Below, in pieces: positions 1 through 5,714 of a DNA stretch of 5,792 bases. Each line of letters opens with the position of its first letter. Positions within the stretch are counted from its first letter, which is position 1. The DNA is taken from assembly GCA_018813405.1 (NCBI GenBank), contig JAHJBW010000096.1, positions 1 to 5,792 of the forward strand. Direction: 5' to 3'. Position numbers and translations under genes: made by a program. The DNA comes from Candidatus Margulisiibacteriota bacterium. Its GTDB lineage: Bacteria; Margulisbacteria; WOR-1; XYC2-FULL-46-14; JAHJBW01. The notes under the pieces are model-generated. The model made no database searches, was not told the origin of the DNA, and worked only from the letters and a program-made list of their open reading frames with translations.

Positions 1-1
1 C

Positions 2-481
2 AACCACATCAAATGGGCCCAGCAGGCGCGCATCCGCCTTAAGATGAAAAACATGCGCTCAGGTTCCATTACAGAAGAGACCTTTAATGTCGGCGAAAAG
101 TTCGAACCCGCCCGCATCGACTACCGCCCCATGCAATACCTCTATCACGACGAAGAAGGCGTTTACCACTTCATGGACCAGGAAAACTTCAATCAGATGG
201 CCCTGACCAAAGAAAAACTGGCCGACACCGCCAATTACCTCAAGGACGGCTTTGTGGTAAATATAGCTTTTTACGGGGACGAAGCGCTCGACGTCAGCCT
301 CCCCACTTCGGTAGAACTTAAAGTGGCAGAGACCTCGCCCGGCTTCAAGGGCGACACTGTCTCGGGCAGTAAGCCCGCCACCATGGAGACAGGGCTGGTG
401 GTACAGGTCCCGTTCTTTGTAAAGGTTGACGATGTTTTAAAGATAGACACTCGCGACGGTTCATATATCGGAAGAGCATAG
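2..481 (+). CDS. efp: Elongation factor P, 3' part (N-terminus outside window)
   Basis: EF-P enters the ribosomal E site and relieves stalling at polyproline stretches. The frame is open from base 2, giving 159 residues. Against a usual length near 187, about 28 N-terminal residues lie upstream, so the ATG at 44 is internal and not the start. Visible family signatures are KMKNMRSG (end of the KOW-like domain I), RPMQYLYHD (domain II), and in domain III PGFKGDT, KPATMETG and VVQVPFF followed by IDTRDGSYIGRA. The domain I loop that normally reads KPGKGGAF, with the modified lysine or arginine at its tip, reads here KWAQQARI. It lacks PGKG and is one residue short (see findings). The TAG stop overlaps the Shine-Dalgarno of accB, so the two genes are probably co-transcribed and translationally coupled; efp-accB is a widespread bacterial pairing. 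The family call is very secure. The state of the loop is uncertain because it lies at the window edge. Confidence 0.96.
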   Translation, partial: NHIKWAQQARIRLKMKNMRSGSITEETFNVGEKFEPARIDYRPMQYLYHDEEGVYHFMDQENFNQMALTKEKLADTANYLKDGFVVNIAFYGDEALDVSLPTSVELKVAETSPGFKGDTVSGSKPATMETGLVVQVPFFVKVDDVLKIDTRDGSYIGRA

Positions 482-485
482 GAGG
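480..485 (+). promoter_or_regulatory. Shine-Dalgarno of accB overlapping the efp stop
   Basis: AGGAGG begins inside the efp stop codon TAG and lies 7 nt before the accB ATG. This is a near-perfect anti-16S match, fixes the accB start, and suggests that ribosomes finishing efp re-initiate on accB. Confidence 0.85.
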
Positions 486-492
486 AACAACC

Positions 493-972
493 ATGGTTGA
501 CTTTAATATGATAAAAAAGCTTATTGACATTGTAAAGAACGAGGATATTTCAGGCCTTTCGGTAGAAGAAGGCGGGACCAAAATACAGGTCCACCGCGAA
601 CGCGGCGGCATCGTAAGCTCAACTCAGTCCGCTGCTCCAGCACAGGAAGCTCCTATGCCTAAGCCGGAGCTTGCCCCGAGCACCGAGCCAAGTCGAGGTG
701 CCGAGGGGCCTAAACAAAACGAAGATGAAGGTCTACTCGCCATCACATCCCCCATGGTGGGCACTTTCTACGCGGCTCCTTCGCCCGATTCTCCCGCCTT
801 CATAGGCGTTGGAGACGAAGTAAAGCCTGGCAAGGTCGTCTGTATTGTAGAGGCCATGAAGCTGTTCAACGAGATCGAATCCGAAATAAGCGGAAAAGTA
901 GTTAAAATACTGGTAGAAAATGCCCAGCCGGTCGAATACGGACAGAAGCTGATACTGGTCAAGAAAAGCTAA
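493..972 (+). CDS. accB: Biotin carboxyl carrier protein of acetyl-CoA carboxylase
   Basis: This 159-residue protein carries the biotin that shuttles CO2 between biotin carboxylase (AccC) and carboxyltransferase (AccAD) in the first step of fatty acid synthesis in the cytoplasm. The N-terminal helix (MIKKLIDIVKNEDISGLSVEE, residues 6-26) is the usual AccB dimer/AccC contact segment. A Pro/Ala/Glu-rich linker spans about 41-80. The biotinyl domain spans about 81-159, with the AccB thumb signature SPMVGTFYAAPSPD and the biotinylation motif EAMKLFNEIE, where K123 is the acceptor. The start is fixed by the Shine-Dalgarno in the efp stop. The linker includes LAPSTEPSRGAEGP, encoded by an imperfect palindrome that looks like an inserted repeat. 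The stop lies 5 nt before recJ. accC, the common downstream partner, is not here and must be elsewhere if the enzyme is complete. Confidence 0.97.
   Translation: MVDFNMIKKLIDIVKNEDISGLSVEEGGTKIQVHRERGGIVSSTQSAAPAQEAPMPKPELAPSTEPSRGAEGPKQNEDEGLLAITSPMVGTFYAAPSPDSPAFIGVGDEVKPGKVVCIVEAMKLFNEIESEISGKVVKILVENAQPVEYGQKLILVKKS
673..709 (+). repeat. Imperfect palindrome inside the accB linker
   Basis: GCCCC at 673-677 pairs with GGGGC at 705-709. After a small internal loop, GCACC at 680-684 pairs with GGTGC at 697-701, and the core is GAGCCAAGTCGA. The core resembles the GAGCGAAGTCGA palindromes that I recall as scattered repeats in many environmental bacterial genomes; that comparison is from memory. 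It is translated in frame as Pro-Ser-Thr-Glu-Pro-Ser-Arg-Gly-Ala-Glu-Gly in a flexible linker, where an insertion would be tolerated. Confidence 0.55.
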
Positions 973-977
973 TCTAA

Positions 978-2672
978 ATGAAGCGATGGAAAGTCCTTGA
1001 ACAAGCTCCCGAAGCCAGGACCGAGCTGGCAAACAGTCTTCACCTTAATCCCCTTATAGCACAGATACTGATCAATCGCGGTATCTGCACCGCGGGTCAA
1101 ATCGAAAAGTTCCTGGACCCAAAACTGTCGCACCTGAGCGACCCATTCGACATTCCCGGCATACAAAAAGCCGCGCAGAGAATATTTGAGGCCAAGGAAA
1201 AACAGCAAAAAGTGCTGGTCTACGGCGACTACGACGTAGATGGCGTTACCGGTACGACCGTACTGCTGGAAACGCTAAAACACATGGGTATTCACACAAC
1301 CTATTATATCCCCTTTCGTTACGGGGAAGGCTATTCGCTGAACATGGAGGCCATCAAAAAGATCAAGCGGGAAAAAGTGGACCTTATAGTAACCGTGGAC
1401 TGCGGTATTTCCAGCAAAAAAGAGATAGAGCTTGCCAATTCCCTGGGCATAGATGTGATAGTCACCGACCATCACAACCTGCCGGAAGAACTGCCGCCGG
1501 CCCTGGCAGTGATAAATCCCAAGATGATCAAAAGCGAACATCCCACCAAAGACCTGGCCGGCGTGGGAGTGGCCTTTAAGTTTGCCTGGGGCCTGCTCCG
1601 GCTGGCCGGCATCAGGGACCGAGAGTTCCTGACAGAACTGCTGGACATGGTCTCCCTGGGCACCATTGCCGATATAGTGCCCCTGACCGCCGAGAACCGC
1701 ATACTCACCGTCCATGGCTTGAGATACCTTAACGGGAAGAAGAGGATGGGCATTAAGTTTTTGACAGAGGCCGCCTCCATATACAAAAAGCTCAGCATAA
1801 GGGACGTTAACTTCGCGCTGGCGCCACGGCTTAACGCCGCGGGAAGGCTGGAGCACGCCTCCCTTTCGGTAGAACTGCTCACCGCGCACGATCCGGCCAG
1901 GGCCAGGAACAACGCCAGGGAACTCAACCGTTTGAACGGCCAGCGACAGCAGATAGGCAAAAATATCCAGAACGAAGTGCTGGAGATAATATCGCAGGAA
2001 TCACCCGACCTGCAAAAGATCATAATCCACTCCGGCCAGGGCTGGCACCCCGGCGTAATAGGCATAACCGCCGCGCAGATAGTGGAGAAATTCTATCGCC
2101 CCGCCATCCTGATAGGGATAAACGAGGGCATTGGCCGCGGCTCGGCCAGGTCCATTGAAGGCTACAACATTTATAAACTTCTTGAAGCCAACAACGACCT
2201 GTTCGTTGAGTTCGGCGGGCATGCCGCCGCCGCCGGATTTGAGATCCGGCCGGAAAACATCGAAGAGCTCAAGAACCGCATACGCAACAGCGTCCAGGAG
2301 CTTATTACCGATGAGACCTTTTCGCCTATCATAAAGATCGACACCGAGCTAAAACCCATTGATATCTCTCTTAACCTGATCAAAGACCTTGAGGCGCTGG
2401 AGCCATTCGGGGAGGGAAATCCCGCTCCCATCTTTATGACCAGGGCGCTCAAAGTGGTCTATACCCGCCGCGTCGGCTCGGTGGGCTCTCACCTGCGGCT
2501 CAAACTTTCGGACGGCAAGGTGGGACTGGACGTGATAGGCTTTGGGCTGGGGAAGCTCGAAGACACCCTCTCTTACGACAAAACATACGACATCGCCTAT
2601 AAGCTCGAGACCAACACCTGGGACGGGTTTGAGGTGGCGCAACTCAATCTGGTGGACATAAAGGAATCCTAG
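978..2672 (+). CDS. recJ: Single-stranded-DNA-specific 5'-3' exonuclease RecJ
   Basis: RecJ degrades single-stranded DNA 5' to 3' with Mn2+/Mg2+ in RecFOR recombination, mismatch repair and stalled-fork processing. At 564 residues it is full length (E. coli about 577). DHH-domain motifs are all present: GDYDVDG at 83-89, VDCGIS at 140-145, VTDHHNLP at 162-169 and LGTIADIVPL at 227-236. RLNAAGR at 284-290 and GWHPGVIGI at 355-363 follow. The DHHA1 domain has GRGSAR at 386-391 and GGHAAAAGF at 413-421. The C-terminal OB-fold part begins near LEPFGEGNP (474-482). No metal ligand appears to be missing. The ATG is 5 nt after the accB stop with no strong Shine-Dalgarno, suggesting coupling to accB translation. 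Base composition is GC-rich (41 of 60 in 1561-1620), which sets the local background. Confidence 0.97.
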   Translation: MKRWKVLEQAPEARTELANSLHLNPLIAQILINRGICTAGQIEKFLDPKLSHLSDPFDIPGIQKAAQRIFEAKEKQQKVLVYGDYDVDGVTGTTVLLETLKHMGIHTTYYIPFRYGEGYSLNMEAIKKIKREKVDLIVTVDCGISSKKEIELANSLGIDVIVTDHHNLPEELPPALAVINPKMIKSEHPTKDLAGVGVAFKFAWGLLRLAGIRDREFLTELLDMVSLGTIADIVPLTAENRILTVHGLRYLNGKKRMGIKFLTEAASIYKKLSIRDVNFALAPRLNAAGRLEHASLSVELLTAHDPARARNNARELNRLNGQRQQIGKNIQNEVLEIISQESPDLQKIIIHSGQGWHPGVIGITAAQIVEKFYRPAILIGINEGIGRGSARSIEGYNIYKLLEANNDLFVEFGGHAAAAGFEIRPENIEELKNRIRNSVQELITDETFSPIIKIDTELKPIDISLNLIKDLEALEPFGEGNPAPIFMTRALKVVYTRRVGSVGSHLRLKLSDGKVGLDVIGFGLGKLEDTLSYDKTYDIAYKLETNTWDGFEVAQLNLVDIKES

Positions 2673-2744
2673 CCAAGCCTTCCCGCAAATACCTGAAATT
2701 TTCTGCAATTACTCAAGATAACGGTTTATAGGGGATAGAAGCCT

Positions 2745-3908
2745 ATGCTTGGTACAAGCGGAATAACGCCCCGTGCAAATTGTTACGCACAAATACTCAT
2801 GGCGCACATTGCCACGACTGCCGGACCCGATTTTAAGTTCTTCAGCGGAAAACCCTTTATTCCAAGGCAAATGGAGGTCCATCTGCCCAACGACCGCGGG
2901 GTTGCCTGCAACCTGGCATGCACACACTGCCAGGGCAAATATCTAAAGCTGGATGTTGCTTCAAAAATTAATTACGACGCCAAGCTCATGGATATTATTA
3001 AAATGCTCGGGGGAAAGATACCCCTTTTCGTCATATCAGGCGCCTATACCGAGCCCACCTTGAGCTCCAACCTTGAAAGCATCCTTGAAACCATAAAAAC
3101 CAGCGGCGCAAATTTTGGACTGCATACCAACGGCGTTCTTCTGCCAAGAATGGAAAGGAACAGCCATTTCCTGCAAAAGCTCTTTGATATGGCTACCGAG
3201 GAAGACTATGTGACCCTAAGCCTTGATGCCGGTGACCGCAATTCATATAACGCCACCAAAGGAGTTAGCGGCAATTATTTCGACCGCCTGCTCGAAGCCT
3301 TAAAGATCATATACGCGCACAGAAAAGGATCCTCAAGCCCTCTTAGCATAAGGGTCACCTACCTGTTGAACGAACACAACTCATCCTTATCACAGCTCGC
3401 CTATGTCAAACAACTCATGACCGACCTGGGGGTAGACTCTTTACGGTTCTCCATCCCCTACGCTTACTATGGCGCTTCCATCCTGGAGTGTCTGGAGTAC
3501 CGTATCCTGTTCGAGCGCCCGTTTTATGAGCAGGTATGGCCCAACCTGTCTTCGCTCCTCTCTACCAGCCGGGAAGAAAAACCCCTGATTTTTGCCTTGC
3601 CGCCCGACACACAGGACATAGGAATGCTGTTCAGTTTCAATACCTGTTTTATCGGTTATTTTTCAATGACCCTGGGGGCGGACGGCCACTTTTACCGATG
3701 TTCTTCTTCGGCGTTCCCAAGCTTTCCTGGATTGCGGCTTGGGAAGCTCGACGACGCCCTCAACAACATCGAGCAGGTCTTTCTGGCTAACCAATCTTTA
3801 TCGTTCGATCCCCTGCAAAGCTGTTTTCCCCATGGCGCCCGCTGCAATCGCGTGGCCATGGACATAAACGACGCTTTAAAGGACCGTCCGGAGTGCCATG
3901 GCAGGTAA
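2745..3908 (+). CDS. Radical SAM protein with SPASM-like C-terminus
   Basis: This 387-residue enzyme belongs to the radical SAM superfamily, which uses a 4Fe-4S cluster to cleave S-adenosylmethionine and start radical chemistry. The cluster motif is CNLACTHC, with C55, C59 and C62 in CX3CX2C spacing. Barrel signatures follow: SGAYTEPTLSSNL (about 98-110, the GGEP-like strand), LHTNG (126-130) and SLDAG (159-163). Near the C-terminus C301, GHFYRC ending at C319, LGKLDDAL (332-339), C360 and C367 resemble a SPASM or twitch auxiliary-cluster domain; C384 may add a ligand. The substrate cannot be told from sequence. SPASM enzymes act on peptides, proteins or sugars. The overlap with a Gfo/Idh/MocA-type oxidoreductase remnant hints at sugar or small-molecule modification (inference). 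The start at 2745 is the longest in-frame option with a weak Shine-Dalgarno (GATAGAAG). Met-19 at 2799 is an alternative and would keep the whole motif set. Confidence 0.9.
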   Translation: MLGTSGITPRANCYAQILMAHIATTAGPDFKFFSGKPFIPRQMEVHLPNDRGVACNLACTHCQGKYLKLDVASKINYDAKLMDIIKMLGGKIPLFVISGAYTEPTLSSNLESILETIKTSGANFGLHTNGVLLPRMERNSHFLQKLFDMATEEDYVTLSLDAGDRNSYNATKGVSGNYFDRLLEALKIIYAHRKGSSSPLSIRVTYLLNEHNSSLSQLAYVKQLMTDLGVDSLRFSIPYAYYGASILECLEYRILFERPFYEQVWPNLSSLLSTSREEKPLIFALPPDTQDIGMLFSFNTCFIGYFSMTLGADGHFYRCSSSAFPSFPGLRLGKLDDALNNIEQVFLANQSLSFDPLQSCFPHGARCNRVAMDINDALKDRPECHGR

Positions 3909-4339
3909 GGTAATGCAGGTTGGCCTTATCGGCTGCGGCCGGTGGGGCAAGATACTTGAATTTTTCTTTGCCCTCCACCGGGCTTTTCGGAAAGATAAGG
4001 CTAAGCTTCGTCCATCCCAGAAAGACCCGCAAGATCATCGCCAGGGTGACCATGGAATGCTGGTCTATGATAACGATACTTATTATTATGACCTGCTAAA
4101 AACCGATGAATTTACTCGTTTGGCCGCCCATCCAGAACTATTTCGGGAAGAAGTTGCTTCCCGCGATCCCAGGCTCACCAACATTTGCCAAGATCCACAG
4201 CAACCGCAGTGATATCCAAATAGCCATTAAATCAAAGAAATACAGGGTTGAGCCCCTAACACAGCAAGTTAACTGGAACACCTTGCCAAATCCCTACCCC
4301 TTCTCCGATGTCTTTGTGGTGTGGGAAGAGAATGCTTAA
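3898..4339 (+). pseudogene. Decayed Gfo/Idh/MocA-type oxidoreductase
   Basis: An NAD(P)-dependent sugar/cyclitol dehydrogenase-like gene appears to be broken here. The start (ATG 3898, overlapping the radical SAM gene, or more likely ATG 3913 after GGTAAGG) gives QVGLIGCGRWGKI, the family's N-terminal Rossmann motif. Reading then leaves the family at once, so most of the middle is missing. From about 3983 a second frame gives GKIRLSFVHPRKTRKIIA, like the sheet-domain 'WL.P.K.R.ITV.G' segment. It continues only if the frame changes near 4044, where GDHGMLVYDND follows. One extra G in the GGG at 4044-4046 would restore a continuous RKIIARGDHGMLVYDND. The frame is lost again, and the last part (to the TAA at 4337-4339) gives YRVEPLTQQVNW and NPYPFSD, like the family's C-terminal 'EPL..E..F...P.S' tail. 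It has about 145 codons against a usual 320-350. The family call rests on recognised motifs; the decay is strongly implied but sequencing error could add to it. Confidence 0.62.
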
Positions 4340-4415
4340 CGCCTTACGCTTCGCCGTTTCGCAAACTACGCCGTCCGCCTTACGCATTGCGCCATCTATG
4401 CTATACTACTATTCT
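4340..4415 (+). repeat. GC-rich intergenic stretch with a 10-bp direct repeat
   Basis: CGCCTTACGC occurs at 4340-4349 and again at 4376-4385, separated by 26 bp that include further CGCC/TACGC pieces. I see no gene and no clear hairpin terminator. The stretch sits between the oxidoreductase remnant and the purD remnant, and may be a remnant of a short intergenic repeat family. Confidence 0.5.
4399..4407 (+). promoter_or_regulatory. Extended -10 promoter of the original purD copy
   Basis: TGCTATACT matches the extended -10 pattern TGnTATAAT with one mismatch. A weak -35 (CTTACG, 4379-4384) lies 17 bp upstream. The ATG at 4416 starts only 8 nt after the -10 and has no Shine-Dalgarno, so the transcript would be leaderless or nearly so. 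Confidence 0.5.
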
Positions 4416-4466
4416 ATGAAAGTCTTACTCATCGGCTCGGGCGGAAGAGAACACACGATCTCTTGA
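4416..4466 (+). pseudogene. purD: Truncated purD start (16 codons), remnant
   Basis: The codons give MKVLLIGSGGREHTIS and then TGA. The first 13 residues are the diagnostic N-terminus of phosphoribosylamine-glycine ligase, including the GSGGREH nucleotide-fold turn. Codons 14-16 (T-I-S) are also plausible for a PurD, so homology may run up to the stop, where AT-rich foreign-looking DNA begins. Compared with the complete start at 5715, 34 of 39 bases match through His-13. The differences are one conservative Val/Ile change and four silent ones. It lacks a ribosome-binding site but retains a promoter-like element upstream, so it is probably the stump of the resident gene. It might be expressed as a 16-residue peptide, but no function is suggested. 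Confidence 0.85.
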
Positions 4467-4468
4467 TA

Positions 4469-4512
4469 ATGTAAGATTATACTTGACAAAATTGGCATAA
4501 TTATGTAAGATT
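4469..4512 (+). repeat. Pair of 10-bp direct repeats around the ATPase promoter
   Basis: ATGTAAGATT occurs at 4469-4478 and again at 4503-4512, with starts 34 bp apart. The second copy contains the proposed -10 (TAAGAT). A perfect 10-bp palindrome, CATAATTATG at 4496-4505, lies in the promoter spacer. Such sites could bind a regulator, but in an AT-rich stretch chance is a real alternative. Confidence 0.45.
4483..4511 (+). promoter_or_regulatory. Sigma-70-type promoter of the ATPase gene
   Basis: A perfect -35 TTGACA (4483-4488) is followed by a 17-bp spacer and TAAGAT (4506-4511), which matches four of six -10 bases. Transcription would begin about 4518, only 2-3 nt before the GTG at 4521, and there is no Shine-Dalgarno. 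A leaderless mRNA is therefore likely. It would also read into purD downstream. Confidence 0.7.
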
Positions 4513-4520
4513 TAATTATT

Positions 4521-5705
4521 GTGATATTTAAGCGTAAAATTGAGCCTATATTAGCCGATCAGCTAGAAAGCAAGGAAATAATCGTCCTGACCGGCATGCG
4601 CCGGGTTGGAAAGACTACCCTTTATAAGTCAATTTTTGATCAAATAAAAAGCGACAACAAGGTGTTTTTGGACATTGAGAATCCAATAGAGCAAAAGATC
4701 TTTGAAGAAAAAGATTACAACAATATTTGGGCCAACCTCAAGCATTATGGCATATCCCATGAGCATAAGGCATTTATTTTCCTTGATGAAATCCAGGCCT
4801 TTCCTGAAATAGTCAAAGCCATTAAATATCTTTATGACCACTACGATGTTAAATTCTTTTTGACCGGTTCCAGCAGTTATTATCTAAAAAACCTGTTCCC
4901 AGAAAGCTTGTCCGGCAGAAAGATCGTTTTCGAATTATTTCCCCTCGATTTTGAAGAGTTCTTGATATTCAGGAATCTTGAACCGGCCTTTCCTTTTGAA
5001 CTGCTTGATAAGGAACATGGCAAAAATGAAATTCATTATGAGAAAACCCAGAAATATTATGATGAATATCTGGAATACGGGGGATTTCCGCAGGTGGTCC
5101 TGGCGGAAAACTACGAACAAAAGAAGCTCTATTTGAACGATATTTTCAAGTCATATTTTGAAAAGGATGTTCAATCCATCGCTGATTTTAGAGACATAAA
5201 CGCTTTTCGCGACCTTCTCTTATTATTATTACAGAGGGTCGGGGCAAAATTAGATATAAGCAAACTTTCATCCGAGATCGGCGTTTCGCGGGAAACGATC
5301 TATTCTTATCTTGCTTTCCTGCAAGGCACTTATTTTATTTATCTGGTCCCGCCTTTTAGCCGCAATGTGGACCGCGAGGTGAGCGGCGCCAAAAAAATAT
5401 ATATTTGCGACAATGGGATCGCGAACCAATTCAGCAAAGTGAATGAGGGCGGGCTTTTCGAGAACGCGATCTTCCTGAATTTAAAAAAATACGGCGAGAT
5501 CCGATATTATCAAAGGCGGTCCGGCGGGGAAATAGATTTTATCTTGCCGGACAGAAAAGCGGCAATTGAAGTAAAACTAAGCGGATCTGACGCGGAATTA
5601 AAAAAATTATCTTCCTTATCTAAAGCGCTTAGCCTGAAAGAATATTATATTGTTTCTAAAGAATTTATTGATAAAAATAGATTTATCCCGGCTGTTAATC
5701 TATAG
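4521..5705 (+). CDS. AAA+ ATPase, AAA_14/DUF4143 family
   Basis: This 394-residue protein has the layout of the AAA_14 plus DUF4143 ATPases, a large family of unknown role with very patchy distribution. Walker A is GMRRVGKTT (25-33, K31), Walker B is FIFLDEIQ (85-92, D89/E90), sensor 1 is FFLTGSSSYYL (112-122), and SLSGRK (129-134) supplies the usual arginine. LEYGGFPQVV (184-193) opens the DUF4143 part. A winged-helix-like segment spans 246-275 (ISKLSSEIGVSRETIYSYLAFL). The C-terminus has a PD-(D/E)XK-like core: E314, GGEIDF (335-340) and AAIEVK (347-352), with D339, E350 and K352 as the likely set. It is full length. The start GTG (4521) suits the family's usual N-terminus and lies 2-3 nt from the predicted transcription start. 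Base use is AT-rich (20 G+C of 60 in 4681-4740) against the GC-rich neighbours, and the gene sits between two purD starts, which suggests acquisition. Its substrate is unknown. Confidence 0.93.
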   Translation: MIFKRKIEPILADQLESKEIIVLTGMRRVGKTTLYKSIFDQIKSDNKVFLDIENPIEQKIFEEKDYNNIWANLKHYGISHEHKAFIFLDEIQAFPEIVKAIKYLYDHYDVKFFLTGSSSYYLKNLFPESLSGRKIVFELFPLDFEEFLIFRNLEPAFPFELLDKEHGKNEIHYEKTQKYYDEYLEYGGFPQVVLAENYEQKKLYLNDIFKSYFEKDVQSIADFRDINAFRDLLLLLLQRVGAKLDISKLSSEIGVSRETIYSYLAFLQGTYFIYLVPPFSRNVDREVSGAKKIYICDNGIANQFSKVNEGGLFENAIFLNLKKYGEIRYYQRRSGGEIDFILPDRKAAIEVKLSGSDAELKKLSSLSKALSLKEYYIVSKEFIDKNRFIPAVNL

Positions 5706-5709
5706 GAGG
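5704..5709 (+). promoter_or_regulatory. Shine-Dalgarno of the downstream purD, overlapping the ATPase stop
   Basis: AGGAGG starts within the ATPase TAG stop and ends 5 nt before the purD ATG at 5715. It fixes that start and couples purD translation to the ATPase. The upstream purD stump has no such site, so the two purD leaders differ completely. Confidence 0.85.
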
Positions 5710-5714
5710 CCTAC

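Noticed and set aside
1275..2222. Long reverse-strand open frames opposite recJ
   Set aside because: They lie antisense to a clearly recognisable RecJ, have no domain signatures, and are explained by the GC-rich codon structure of the + strand gene.
2673..2744. Terminator or promoter between recJ and the radical SAM gene
   Set aside because: No stem followed by a T run and no good -35/-10 pair could be seen; the 72 bp may simply be an operon gap.
2747..2759. GCTTG-GTA-CAAGC hairpin at the radical SAM start codon
   Set aside because: The 5-bp stem is short and mostly inside coding sequence; it is not convincing as a regulator or terminator.
3536..3790. Open frame inside the radical SAM gene
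   Set aside because: It overlaps the conserved C-terminal cysteine region in another frame and has no recognisable motif.
3787..4053. Reverse-strand open frame across the radical SAM/oxidoreductase junction
   Set aside because: It is antisense to the GLIGCGRWGK start and to the radical SAM C-terminus, with no domain signal of its own.
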